Source: Streptomyces cupreus (GTDB taxonomy: Bacteria > Actinomycetota > Actinomycetes > Streptomycetales > Streptomycetaceae). From it: DNA of 51,990 nt. Location: assembly GCF_014257025.1 (NCBI RefSeq), contig NZ_JACMSF010000058.1, positions 1 through 51,990 on the forward strand. Reading direction: 5' to 3'. Numbering within the stretch: the first letter of the stretch is position 1; every line of letters starts with the position of its first letter. The notes under the pieces are model-generated. The model saw nothing but the letters and a program-made list of their open reading frames with translations, did no database searches and was not told where the DNA came from. The position numbers and the translations under genes were made by a program. Positions 24,594 through 33,548 of this stretch are shown one piece after another.

Positions 24594-25145
24594 ATGCCGT
24601 ATCTCATTGCTCTGCTTTGCTTCCTCGGCCTGCTGTGCCTGCTCAATCTGATCTTCACCTACGGGGTGATCCTGAGGCTGCGCGAGCATTCCGAAGCGCT
24701 CGCAGAAGGCGGAGGACGGCGGGGAAGCAGAGTGGACGGGCGCCCCCGGCCGATGGGAGAGGTTGCCTCGGACTTCACCGCCATCACAGTCAAAGGGCAG
24801 GCAGTCTCGCGTGACTCGCTGCCCGCTTCCGCCGTCGTGGCCTTCATCTCCCCCGGATGCCTTCCGTGCGAAGAGGCCGTACCCGATCTCCTTAAATACG
24901 CCACGACCGTGCCCGACGGCCAATCCCGCATCCTCGTCATCGTCTCGGGGCCGACCTCGGAGAGCGCCGCCTACGTGGAGCAGTTCGCAGATGTGGCAGA
25001 CGTCGTCGTGGAGGGCCCGTCCGGGCCGGTGCAGTCGGCGTTCGCCGTGGATGGGGTGCCTGCTTTTGGAGTGCTCGGCGCGGGCGGGACCATCACTGTC
25101 GCCACCCGCAAGGTCGCCGAGCTGCCCACGGCGGTCTCGGCGTGA
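24594..25145 (+). CDS. MauD/TlpA-like membrane-anchored thioredoxin
   Basis: A single N-terminal membrane helix (residues about 2-24, PYLIALLCFLGLLCLLNLIF) anchors a thioredoxin-fold domain with the active-site motif CLPC in FISPGCLPCEEAVPDLL and a cis-Pro region near VDGVPAFGVLG. MauD proteins have the same architecture and the sequence FxSPxCxxC. The domain should lie outside the membrane. It follows the MauE gene by 54 bases and overlaps the ABC transporter by 4, indicating one operon. Likely role: disulfide formation or isomerisation in the exported peptide. Confidence 0.85.
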   Translation: MPYLIALLCFLGLLCLLNLIFTYGVILRLREHSEALAEGGGRRGSRVDGRPRPMGEVASDFTAITVKGQAVSRDSLPASAVVAFISPGCLPCEEAVPDLLKYATTVPDGQSRILVIVSGPTSESAAYVEQFADVADVVVEGPSGPVQSAFAVDGVPAFGVLGAGGTITVATRKVAELPTAVSA

Positions 25146-27013
25146 GCAGGCCCGCAGGGCCACGGCCCGACGAGAGCGGCCCGGGGCAGCCATCGGACAT
25201 TCCGGCCGCCCTCGCCATGGCGTGCCGCACCGCACCCTGGGCCGTCGCCTTCCTCTTCCTAACGGCCGTGTACGTCGGCGGCGCACCCGTTATCTCCGCC
25301 TGGCTGACCAAGATCCTGCTCGACAGCATCACCGGGTCGTCCTCGGACGGGCTGCACCACCTGCTCGCTCCGGCGATGGGGCTGGCGGCTATCGGGGTCG
25401 TCTCAGCGCTGCTTCCACACGCCACCGGGTACGCGGCCAACTACCTGTCGCGCAGGGTGAAGCTCGCCATCAGGGACCGGCTGTTCACCAAGGTCGGTGA
25501 CCTGCAGGGGCTTGCGCAGCTTGAGGACCCGCCGTTCCACGACCGGCTGATGCTCGCCCAGCAGGCCGGGAGTGAGAGCCCAGGACAGATCCTCACCGGA
25601 CTGCTCGGCCTCTTGCAGGCGGGGATCACCCTGGTGGGATTCCTGGTCACTCTCACCGTGCTCAGCCCCGGGATGGCGAGTGTGGTGGTGGCGGCCGTCA
25701 TCCCGGCGCTGCTCGCCGAGCGAGCGCTGAACAGACGCCGGGCAGGGCTTCGGTGGCGCCTTGGACCGACCGAACGCAGAGAGATGTTCTATACAGATCT
25801 GCTGCGCGATCTGAGGGCCGCCAAGGAAGTCCGCCTGTTCGGCACCGCTGGGTTCCTGCGCGACAGGATGCTGGGGGAACTGCGTACCATCAACGCCGCC
25901 ACGGACCGGCTGGACCGGCGTGTGCTGCGCACCCAGGGCAGTCTCTCCGTGCTGTCCGCAGTGGTGGCGGGCGCGGGTCTCGTCTGGGCTTCCCACGCCG
26001 CGCTGTCTGGGCGGTTCACCGTCGGTGATGTGGCGATGTTCGTCGCGTCCGTGGCCGGTACCCAGGGGGCTCTCGCAGGCTTGGTCCGGAGCCTGTCGAC
26101 TGTCCACGACTCGCTGCTGATGTTCGGCCACTACCAAGTGGTGATGGCTACCGCATCCTCCCTCACCGTGCCGGCAACACCCCGCCCCGTGCCGCCATTG
26201 CGGCACGGTATCGAGCTGAGGGGGGTGTGGTTTCGCTACGGGGACGACCAGCCGTGGATCCTTCGCGGCGTGGACCTGTTCCTCCCCTGCGGGCAGGCCA
26301 CGGCCCTGATCGGGCACAACGGCGCCGGCAAGTCCACCCTGGTCAAGCTGGTGTGCCGACTCTACGACCCCACCCGTGGTCAGGTGCTGTGGGACGGCGT
26401 CGACCTGCGAGAGTTCGCCCCCGCAGAGCTGCGCACACGGATGAGCGCTGCTTTCCAGGACTACACCTGCTACGACCTGTCCGTGAGCGAGAATGTCGGT
26501 CTCGGCGACATCTCCGCCCTCGGCGACCATATGCGCGTCACAGCGGCGGCTCGCCGCGCGGGCATCCACGACTTCATCGACGGGCTGCCCCGCGGGTACG
26601 AAACGCTCCTGAGCAGGATGTTCCAGGACATGGACAGCAACGACCCGGCCTCCGGGGTGCTGCTGTCCGGGGGGCAGTGGCAGCGGGTGGCCCTGGCCCG
26701 GGCCTTTCTCAGGGACGAACGGGATCTACTCATCCTCGACGAGCCGAGCTCGGGGCTCGATGCGGAAGCTGAGTACGAGATCCACAGGCATCTGACGCAG
26801 TACCGGGCCGGGCGCACCAGCCTGCTCATCTCCCATCGCCTGGGAACGGCGCGCGACGCCGACCGCATCGTGGTGCTCAGCGACGGACGAATAGCAGAGC
26901 AGGGCGTCCATCGCGAACTCCTCGCCATGGACGGTGTCTATTCCCGGCTGTTCAAACTCCAGTCGCGCGGCTACCGGGAGCAAAGCACCGTGGAGCCGGA
27001 ACCGACACTCTGA
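25142..27013 (+). CDS. ABC exporter, fused permease and ATPase
   Basis: The 623-residue protein has a six-helix exporter-type membrane domain (residues about 25-310) and an ATPase domain: Walker A GHNGAGKSTL near 390, signature LSGGQWQRVALARA near 507, Walker B LLILDEPSSGLD and H-loop LLISHRL. There is no C39 peptidase domain at the N-terminus, so leader cleavage would need a separate protease such as the S26 enzyme in the same operon. GTG 25142 overlaps the thioredoxin stop (GTGA). It is the probable exporter of the six-cysteine peptide. Confidence 0.9.
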   Translation: MSRPAGPRPDESGPGQPSDIPAALAMACRTAPWAVAFLFLTAVYVGGAPVISAWLTKILLDSITGSSSDGLHHLLAPAMGLAAIGVVSALLPHATGYAANYLSRRVKLAIRDRLFTKVGDLQGLAQLEDPPFHDRLMLAQQAGSESPGQILTGLLGLLQAGITLVGFLVTLTVLSPGMASVVVAAVIPALLAERALNRRRAGLRWRLGPTERREMFYTDLLRDLRAAKEVRLFGTAGFLRDRMLGELRTINAATDRLDRRVLRTQGSLSVLSAVVAGAGLVWASHAALSGRFTVGDVAMFVASVAGTQGALAGLVRSLSTVHDSLLMFGHYQVVMATASSLTVPATPRPVPPLRHGIELRGVWFRYGDDQPWILRGVDLFLPCGQATALIGHNGAGKSTLVKLVCRLYDPTRGQVLWDGVDLREFAPAELRTRMSAAFQDYTCYDLSVSENVGLGDISALGDHMRVTAAARRAGIHDFIDGLPRGYETLLSRMFQDMDSNDPASGVLLSGGQWQRVALARAFLRDERDLLILDEPSSGLDAEAEYEIHRHLTQYRAGRTSLLISHRLGTARDADRIVVLSDGRIAEQGVHRELLAMDGVYSRLFKLQSRGYREQSTVEPEPTL

Positions 27014-27081
27014 GAAAAGCCCGAGCGAAACATATCCGCCAGGGTGCGTTTCGCCCATATACGGCGCCGGAGTCGACCAGA

Positions 27082-27118
27082 ACGGCCCCGGTCCCCCATA
27101 GGTGGGGACCGGGGCCGT
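27082..27118. terminator. Bidirectional terminator between exporter and peptide gene
   Basis: A perfect 15-bp stem, ACGGCCCCGGTCCCC at 27082-27096 with its complement at 27104-27118, encloses a 7-base loop. It lies 69 bases past the exporter stop and 22 bases from the peptide gene stop on the other strand, so it can terminate both convergent transcripts. Confidence 0.85.
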
Positions 27119-27139
27119 CGGATTCACCGAGCCACGTTG

Positions 27140-27358
27140 TCAGGCCGCGCAGGTCCCGCACGACGCCAACCAGGTGTACTGGTAGACGCCGTTGCAGATG
27201 CGGTCGTAGGCGATCCGGTCCTGCCACGGAAGCGAGCACCTGTTGGTCTGGCAGTGGGAGTACTCGTTCCAGCACGCCTCCGCTGCTGCGTCCGCCGTCA
27301 CCGACGGGGCCACGCGCGCCACCACACGGGCGCCGATGTTTTCGATGAACTTGAGCAT
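27140..27358 (-). CDS. Six-cysteine small peptide precursor, candidate exported disulfide-rich peptide
   Basis: ATG at 27358-27356 has AAGGAG eight bases upstream. The 72-residue product starts with an amphipathic leader (MLKFIENIGARVVARVAPSV, then TADAAAEA) and ends in a 44-residue core with six cysteines, three Trp and four Tyr (from CWNEYSHCQTNRC to SCGTCAA). ADA/AEA before the first Cys fits an A-x-A signal-peptidase site. The leader lacks a Sec-type hydrophobic core, suggesting ABC export. It is convergent with the signal peptidase, MauE, MauD and exporter genes. No known bacteriocin family was recognised. Confidence 0.75.
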   Translation of the reverse strand: MLKFIENIGARVVARVAPSVTADAAAEACWNEYSHCQTNRCSLPWQDRIAYDRICNGVYQYTWLASCGTCAA

Positions 27359-27399
27359 GTGAAAGTCTCCTTCACTGGTTCCGGGGAGGAATCCCCGCA

Positions 27400-27480
27400 C
27401 CTCTCAAATTAGTCACCGAAAGCGCAAGAGATATACAAGCTGCATATAGTGGGCCTATATTTGTGGAGCACCGTATAGTT
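27400..27480 (-). promoter_or_regulatory. AT-rich promoter region of the peptide gene
   Basis: This stretch (CAAATTAGTCACC...GATATACAAGCTGCATATAGTGG...CCTATATTTGTGG) is strikingly AT-rich for the window. It lies 40-120 bases upstream of the peptide start on the minus strand. It contains CATATAG and CTATAT in inverted arrangement. It probably holds the promoter and possibly SARP-type repeats, though a clean pair of heptamers was not identified. Confidence 0.5.
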
Positions 27481-27732
27481 CGCCAGCGGATAAAGTTCCG
27501 GACGCACTGAGCTGCCCCGAGTTTCGTAGCGGCCGATCTTGCGCCCGTCCGGCCGACGCGCGGCGGGCGACGGTGCTGGGGCGGCCCATCGAGCCCGCAC
27601 ACGCCAAGTCCGAGCAGCCCAGGCCGACAGCACGTGCGCGGTCAGCGGTGCCCAGAACACCACGTCCAGCGCCAGCGGTCACCACGTCCCCGGCCGCGAG
27701 ACCGTTCACCATCTGGGAGCAGATCACCGGCG
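27481..27732. other. Debris region with possible C-terminal remnant
   Basis: No supported complete gene. A plus-strand frame ending at 27758 (ending FTIWEQITGVTALPAAP) has protein-like composition and could be the 3' relic of an unrelated gene. It converges on the broken CoiA-like gene, and the two overlap near 27740. Confidence 0.3.
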
Positions 27733-29744
27733 TCACCGCGCTACCCGCCGCACCCTGAACACCTGAAACACAGACGCCGAGTTGGTGTCGGTGGCCGCAA
27801 CGAGCGCGGTGAGGAGGGGTTCGTCGGCCGGCGTGTGGGCGTCGACCTGGGCGAGAACGGCGACCTGGTCGTCGGGGTGAAGGTGATGGGGCAAGGCGGA
27901 GCCGAGCTGGCGGCGCAGCCGGGACCAGGAAGTGGTGGAGCGCTCGCGGGCGGCCTTCTTCAACGCGCCGCGTACCGCGGCCGCCACCTCGGTGACATTT
28001 GCTTCGGTCAGCCGCTCCCGCTCCACGTTTCGGGTCCGGCCGCCCGTGCGTCCGTTGGCCCCGTACTCGCGCTTCCGGCCGGGACCGTGCTGCCCGGACG
28101 CGTCCGCGCCTTGGCGGGACGGCTGTTCATCCAGCCGCGCGATCCACGCATTCGCTGCCCGCCGCTGCGCCGGTGTCGCTTCGTCCCCGGCGTCCGCCAG
28201 ATCCTGCTGCAGCGCCTTGATCAGCCACCGGGTCTCGCGGCTGAGCGGCTGGCCGGCACGGGGAACGCGGCGCAGGTCCCGAAGCCGCGCGTGGACCCGC
28301 CGCTGGGCGGCCTGGGCCTGCCTGACGTGCGGGTCCTGCTCCGGGGCTGCCGGGTACAGGCCATGGGTGGCCGTGACCCAGGAGTCAACCTCCTCGCGCT
28401 GCAGCGCAGTGACGTGGTCATCGGCCTCGTCCGCGCTCTTCTTCAGCTGACCGATCATCCGCTTGATCTCATGCTCGGGCAGACGTCCGGCCAGGCGCCG
28501 CAGATCGCTGAGCAGATCCCGCATCCGTCGGTGCGCGGCCGCGGCCAGATCCGGCCGTGCGGAAGGCGCCGCTGCGGCGCGCGGACGGTCTGGGGTGCGG
28601 ATGCGGGAGAACTTGGGCCCGCGGACGGGCGGCGCCTGGTCCCGGTGTGCCCAGCCCGCGTTTCGTTTCTGGTCCTCGAGGAACGTGCCGGCCGTGCGGA
28701 TGGCTTCGTCCTCGTCCTTCGACCGGTCATGGCCCACCACGGTCTCGACCCGGACCAGCAACGAGCGCACCTTCACCGAGCTGCGCTCGGCAACGGCCTG
28801 CCGCAGCTGCTGCACCAGGTCCCCGCGCAGCTCGCGCTGCCGCTCGAGGAAGGCGTGCGCTTCGGACAGCGCAGCGGCCAACTCCCCCTCTGTCTGCGGC
28901 GGGTCGGCGTCGAACTCCTCGCACAGGGCGGTGACAGCGGGCACCGAGCCCGCGCGCAGCGCATCGCGCAGGCGCCGCACCCGCTCGTCCTGCCCCACCA
29001 CCACGCCGGAGTCAGCCGCCGGGGCGTGGGAGAAGGCCACCTGGCGGGGCGGGGGCGTGCGCCGCGAGCGGATGATCCGCTCGACGGCCGGGGTCCGCAG
29101 ACCGTCGTCGGTCATCTCGCAGTCGTCCAGCCCGAACCATTCCGTGGGCCGGGCGAAGGCCTCCGTGCCGATGCGGACCTGGCGGCTGGTGCCCTGGCTG
29201 TCGAAGCGCACCCGGTGCACGTACCAGCGCCGAATCAGGGTGTCGTCGTCGACGGGCACCGAATCCCCAGCACCGGCTCGACGGCTTCGTCGCTCCACAC
29301 CGGCGTGATCGCCGGATCCAGATGCACGCGCAGCGCGCGGCCGGCCCGGTCGAAGGCGATGTCCAGCAGCGACCCGACGGGCAGGCCGTCCGGCTGCGTG
29401 AACGTGAACCGGGCGCTCTCACCGCGGCCGGCCAGCCACGCCTGCGCCGCCGCCTTCAGATACAGGTGATCCGCGCTGGAGACATCACGCGCGCGGCGCC
29501 CGCATACGTGCGGCAGACCGTCCGGGTCGGGGCGGTGCGCGAAGTGGCAGACCCGGTCGGTGTACAGCTTCGTCGTCAGCTGCCCGCCACAGCCGCCCAG
29601 CAGCAGCCCGCACCAGAAAGTGTCCCCCACGTGCTCCCGCCGGAAGGCGTCCACTTCGATCGCCTCCAGCGGCAGCAGCAGCGGCACCTCCGAGGCCGCA
29701 TCGCCCAGCACCGCCGTCTGAATCCGCCGCCTGTCCTCCAGCAA
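27733..29744 (-). pseudogene. CoiA-like nuclease-domain protein, frameshifted (paralogue of 44193-46007)
   Basis: The N-terminal part (29235-29744) encodes VDAFRREHVGDTFWCGLLLG, then CGGQL...DRVCHFAHRPDPDG..HVCGRR...SADHLYLKAA, a CoiA-like zinc/nuclease pattern (C-x..-HFAH..C..-HL-x-K). Near 29260 the frame breaks (VLGI/RCPSTTTP stop) and the protein continues in another frame (VPVDDDTLIRRWYVHRVRF...) through coiled coils to an aberrant end at 27733, lacking about 35 C-terminal residues seen in the paralogue. The start is uncertain; TTG 29744 fits the paralogue. Likely inactive. Confidence 0.75.
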
Positions 29745-29820
29745 ACCCCCCGCCCTTCCATGCCTCAACCCATCGTGCCACCAGCCAAGTTGACAGGACC
29801 ACCGCAACGAGCGGCAGGGC

Positions 29821-30191
29821 CTACATGTCCTTCGGGCCGTCGCCGGCGTCCATCAGCCCCTCAGCTACCAGCTGGCGCACTGCGGCGCGGCTTCCTTGGT
29901 GCTGATCTCGAACGTGCGGGCGATCTCGTCGCGGTTCATGAACCGCTCGCCGGGCAGGTAGCTGCGGTGGATCACGGTGCGGATGAGCCGGTAGGCGCGC
30001 TCCGTCGGGGTCATTGTGCGGACGCTGTACAGGCGGTAGCCATTGTGGAGGGTCACCAGCCCTTCGGCGGCGAGCTGTTCCAGAGCGGAGCGGACCACGG
30101 CCGTCGGCAGCTGGACTTGCCGCGCGATCGTGGCCAGGGCGGGCAGATGGGTGCCCGGCTCGGTGCACGACAGCCGCACCCACGCGCCCAT
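29821..30191 (-). pseudogene. GntR-type regulator with two winged-helix domains, frameshifted
   Basis: From ATG 30191 the product shows a first winged helix (LPALATIARQVQLPTAVVRS, ALEQLAAEGLVTLHNGYRLY) and a second (ERAYRLIRTVIHRSYLPGER, FMNRDEIARTFEISTKEA). Near 29880 the frame breaks, and the last helix and wing (AAVRQLVAEGLMDAGD) continue in another frame to 29821. Tandem GntR-like domains without an effector domain occur in plasmid- and transfer-related regulators (KorSA-like); that comparison is tentative. Its start codon overlaps that of the divergent gene in CCATGG. Confidence 0.65.
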
Positions 30192-31025
30192 GGCGCATCT
30201 GCTGAACCCGCGCGGGATCGCGCTGCGGTTCTACCTCTTGGCCGTCTTCGAGGCGCAGTGGCGCCTGGACCCGGGTGCCGAGTGGACCAGCACGCGCTCT
30301 CTCGACGGGCCATGGGATGGAGCGACTTCATCGCCATCGATGCCGCGTACGACAGCACGACCGGCCGCTACCTGCGCAAGACCAAGCAGGGGCGCAAGCT
30401 GGAGTCCAGCCGTCTCCGGCAGGTCCAGGGCGCCCTGCGGACCTTCGAGGACATGGACAACCAGGCCCTGGCCGAGGTTCCGCGCAAGGAGAACGGCCGG
30501 CACCGGGAATACGGGGCATTCATCCTGATGCACGAGACGGGCCGGGGCGGGTTGCCTACGGCGAACCGGTACCGCGTGCCGACGCTGTCGGAGTTCACCG
30601 TGGACATCCCCCGGGACTTCTTTCTGCACGGCTGGGCGAGCGTGCTCTATCCGTCAGAGATCGCCACGTGGCTCACCCTGCGCTTCCTGGCCAAGCGCTT
30701 CCCCGGCGTACACAACGAGTCCGGTGTCTACCTGTACGGGCAAGACCGCGAACAATGGTTCGGCTTGCGAAAAGACGCGTGCGAGGACAGCTGCGCCATG
30801 CTGCTGGCCCTCGGTCTCATCCGCCCCGCCCAGCGTCGTGCGCCGCCCTCCGGGATCGCACCCGTCGCCACCGACATCAACAGTCTGCTGGCCAGCATCT
30901 CCCAGCCCAGCGAGCCCAACCGGTACGAGGCCCCCCGGTACCAGCTGCCGGATGAGGGGTTGCGCGAGGACGCTCTCGCGGTCTGCCTCACCTTCTTCAA
31001 GAACAAGCACAACAGCTCCGACTGA
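30190..31025 (+). pseudogene. Hypothetical protein, frameshifted near 30305
   Basis: ATG 30190 opens MAHLLNPRGIALRFYLLAVF...TSTRSLDGP; near 30305 the natural sequence moves to another frame (MGWSDFIAIDAAYDSTTGRY...) and runs to TGA at 31025, about 278 residues in all. The second part contains DFFLHGWASVLYPSEIATWL and a C-terminal helix. It looks soluble and winged-helix-like, reminiscent of replication or plasmid proteins, but no family is recognised. An ATG at 30312 could start the larger part on its own. Confidence 0.55.
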
Positions 31026-31045
31026 CGGGGATAGCCTGCCTGTTC

Positions 31046-31687
31046 ATGGCAGATGTGTCCTGGGCCGACGGCCTCAGCGCGGTATCCGCTCTCGCCGGGT
31101 TCGGCACAGCGGTCATCGCACTGCGGATCGGCCGTACCGCGAACCAGGCGGCCCACGCGTCCAACCGGGCCGCGGACCGGGCGAATGCGACCGCCGACAC
31201 GGTGGCACAGGTCGAGCGGGAGCGGTGGCACCACGAGATGACCCCGCGCTTCGATGTCACGATCACCCGGCTCGGGCCAAACACCAATCAGGCCAGCCTG
31301 CTGCTGACCTTCGACGGGCCGCCCGCTCTGGAACGCCTGGACGCGGTCGAGGTCGAGATCCGCGACGACGGCTACACCCACATCGCGAACTTGGCTGGCG
31401 AGCCCACCCAGGAGCAGATCGACGAGACCATCTGGGGTCCGTACCGGTTCAAGCCGGGCATCGACGGCGCCTCCCCCAACGGGCGCGGGGTGCCCGCCGT
31501 CCCCGTAGAGCTGGGCGGCTGGCTCAAGTACGCCCTGGAGGAGTCCTTCGCCCCGTCCTGGAACGATCCCTCGTACTGGCGCGAACGGTACGCCGGCGCC
31601 CCGGTGCGGCTGTGGGTGCGCTGCCGCCGCGAGGGACACCAACCGTGGACGCTCACCTACAACGTGACCGTCACCGACCCCCAGTAA
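31046..31687 (+). CDS. Hypothetical membrane-anchored protein
   Basis: ATG 31046 begins 20 bases after the previous stop. The 213-residue protein has a moderately hydrophobic N-terminal helix (LSAVSALAGFGTAVIALRI, residues 10-28), a helical Ala/Arg/Asn-rich stretch (residues 30-60) and a beta-rich C-terminal domain (FDVTITRLGPNTNQASLLLT ... LTYNVTVTDP). This resembles single-pass proteins with a cytosolic or external beta-sandwich found widely in Streptomyces. No function known. Confidence 0.65.
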   Translation: MADVSWADGLSAVSALAGFGTAVIALRIGRTANQAAHASNRAADRANATADTVAQVERERWHHEMTPRFDVTITRLGPNTNQASLLLTFDGPPALERLDAVEVEIRDDGYTHIANLAGEPTQEQIDETIWGPYRFKPGIDGASPNGRGVPAVPVELGGWLKYALEESFAPSWNDPSYWRERYAGAPVRLWVRCRREGHQPWTLTYNVTVTDPQ

Positions 31688-31749
31688 CCCCCCTTACCGC
31701 ACGGCGGCGTTCGTGCCGGTTGTCGGGCGCGGCTCACCTGTGCGAGGTC

Positions 31750-32088
31750 TCAGCCCGGTAGCCCGTCGACGCCGTTATGAGCCCACCGACAGTCCCAGTT
31801 AGTGCCGTAGAGCTCGTCTGCCAGCCGCTCAACAGTTGCGTGCGTCGCCGAATCGTTCTGAAGTCGTGCTTCATGCGCCGCAGCTGTGCCAGTGCCGTCA
31901 TATCCACTGGCGATGTCCTCTTCGTGCGCAGTCGCCGAGTCATGGAAGCGTGACAGCGTTCCGGCGTAAGCCTTGAGTGTTCCTACGTAGTCTGAGCAGT
32001 CTGTCTCCTCGGCTCCCTGGAGCCCGGATGAGCAAGCCGCAGCTGTCAACATCAAGAGCACGACAGCTATCGTCCTCGCGCGTCTCAC
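31750..32088 (-). CDS. Small lipoprotein
   Basis: GTG 32088 follows GGGAGGTAGGAC. The 112-residue protein has a typical lipoprotein signal peptide (RRARTIAVVLLMLTAAAC) with lipobox TAAAC and Cys at residue 19, followed by SSG. The mature part carries two more cysteines (DCSDY and NWDCRW), likely a disulfide, and a helical Ala/His/Asp-rich middle. It would be anchored to the outer face of the membrane. No family recognised. Confidence 0.7.
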   Translation of the reverse strand: MRRARTIAVVLLMLTAAACSSGLQGAEETDCSDYVGTLKAYAGTLSRFHDSATAHEEDIASGYDGTGTAAAHEARLQNDSATHATVERLADELYGTNWDCRWAHNGVDGLPG

Positions 32089-32252
32089 GTCCTACCTCCC
32101 CTTGCGATGGCAGATGCCCCCCTGATTGTGCGGGTCAGTCCGGCGGCTCCGTGGGGCCCTTCGGCATCTACGCTGAGCATGGCCGTCCCGGTGGTCTCCC
32201 CCGTGCCACCGGGACGGCTTTCCCGTGCGCCGAGGCAGACCTGGAAGGCGTC

Positions 32253-32549
32253 TCACCGCCTGATGCCGCCGGGGGTGAGCAGGCTGGTGACTTCAGCGAT
32301 CGCCTCCGCCGAGGGGTGGAAGTAGCGCCGCACGTCGCGGCGGGCGACCAGCCGGTCGATCTCGGACACACCCTTGCGGACCGTGGTCTCACTCACCGAG
32401 GCTGCCCGCGCGACGGCCCGAACACCACCGTGTCCCAGGACACGAGTCTCTGCGGCCATCAGCAGCCGTCGCTGCCGCTCATCCAGATGCGGGAACAACA
32501 CCGCGAACTTCATGGCGAGTTGGGCACGGATTTCGTCCGGGATGCGCAT
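32253..32549 (-). pseudogene. ISAzo13-family transposase, N-terminal fragment fused to other sequence
   Basis: From ATG 32549: MRIPDEIRAQLAMKFAVLFP, LDERQRRLLMAAETRVLGHG, GVRAVARAASVSETTVRKGV. This is the classic opening of ISAzo13-type transposases with its HTH. After about residue 70 the family sequence (a Gly/Arg/Lys-rich segment leading to the DDE domain) is replaced by DRLVARRDVRRYFHPSAEAI and a stop. The catalytic domain is absent. Confidence 0.8.
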
Positions 32550-32933
32550 ACCACACCAACGAGCCACGGGGCGGGAAGCAACACCTTGATGATCTGCAAG
32601 CCCTTAGCTTCTGTTTTCGGCTTCTGTTTTCGCACCCCTGAGGCTCTCCATTAACCATCGCGTTATCTCCGACGTGACAACGTCTTCGCAGCTTCGATTG
32701 CGGACATGAGTCTGGAAACTTCGGCGCCAGGCAGTCCGTCTCTCATGGCCAGGGCCGTTGCGTGATGTCGATCTGTCCGGTTGGCTCAGGTGATTCTGAA
32801 GCTGAGGGCGTTGTAAGTTGCGGGGACTGCATGGACCCAAGGCCGTATGCGCCAAGAGGTCAGGGATACCGAAGGCGCCAGTTGGCCAGACAGACCCTGG
32901 CCAACTTCTAGGCGGACACACGAAGATCGACCG
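32550..32933. other. Intergenic debris, no gene seen
   Basis: About 380 bases upstream of the SMI1/KNR4 gene. Short frames only. The part 32590-32700 is relatively AT-rich (GCTTCTGTTTTCGGCTTCTGTTTTCGC contains a 13-base direct repeat, GCTTCTGTTTTCG). It probably holds the promoter of the downstream gene. Confidence 0.4.
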
Positions 32934-33470
32934 GTGACCGACGACGAACTGTTTGAGGCCGTGCACGCTCGTGTGACGGCGGGATGGCCCACGGACTCCC
33001 CTTCAGTCCTGACGACACCCGAACCCGCTTCGCTGGCCACGGTCAAGGACGCGGAGTCCAGCATGGGCTTCCATCTGCCGCCACTGGTTCGGCGTTTCTA
33101 TCTGGAGATCGCCGACGGCGGTGTCGGCCCGTTCCACGGCTTCTCGCCCCTGATCGATAAGCACGAGGGAGTGGTCACTGGGTATCTTGAGTGCCTCAAT
33201 GCCGAGTTGCCCCCAGGGGCTCCGCCTCTCCCGCCACCGGGCGTTCTGTTCCTCTGTGACTTCGGCTGCGCGATGTGGGCGCTGCTCGACTGTCGCCATC
33301 CCGAGGGCCAGATGTGGTGGTGGGAGGAGGGCGACCGCCACAAACTCGACCTGACGTTCCCCCAGTGGATTCAGGCTTGGCTCGACGGGCATCTCACCCA
33401 CGAGTACATGCTGGAGAAGCGGTTGCAGGACGAATCCTGGGTCCGATCTTGGGACGACCAGGAGCAGTGA
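32934..33470 (+). CDS. SMI1/KNR4-family protein
   Basis: GTG 32934 (VTDDELFEAVHARVTAGW) is taken as start; ATG 32847 would add 29 residues that look non-conserved. The 178-residue product has the SUKH/SMI1-KNR4 pattern: an ESSMGFHLPPLVRRFYLEIADGG-like helix (residues about 41-63), then GVGPFHGFSPL, GVLFLCDFGCAMWALLDCRH and WWWEEGD. Bacterial members often act as immunity proteins against polymorphic toxins, but no toxin gene is adjacent here, so it may be an orphan. Confidence 0.8.
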   Translation: MTDDELFEAVHARVTAGWPTDSPSVLTTPEPASLATVKDAESSMGFHLPPLVRRFYLEIADGGVGPFHGFSPLIDKHEGVVTGYLECLNAELPPGAPPLPPPGVLFLCDFGCAMWALLDCRHPEGQMWWWEEGDRHKLDLTFPQWIQAWLDGHLTHEYMLEKRLQDESWVRSWDDQEQ

Positions 33471-33548
33471 CTCACTTCCAAGGTCGTTGGGGACCAGGGA
33501 TTTTTCGTGTCCGCGTTCCGTCCGGTTGAGTACGTGGGCCGTGGTTGA

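Noticed and set aside
27634..29469. 611-codon plus-strand frame opposite the broken CoiA-like gene
   Set aside because: Composition dominated by Arg, Gly and Val; the opposite strand has clear homology to the intact paralogue.
32599..32966. Minus-strand frame of 120 codons upstream of the SMI1/KNR4 gene
   Set aside because: No recognisable family or ribosome binding site; overlaps the promoter region of the SMI1/KNR4 gene.
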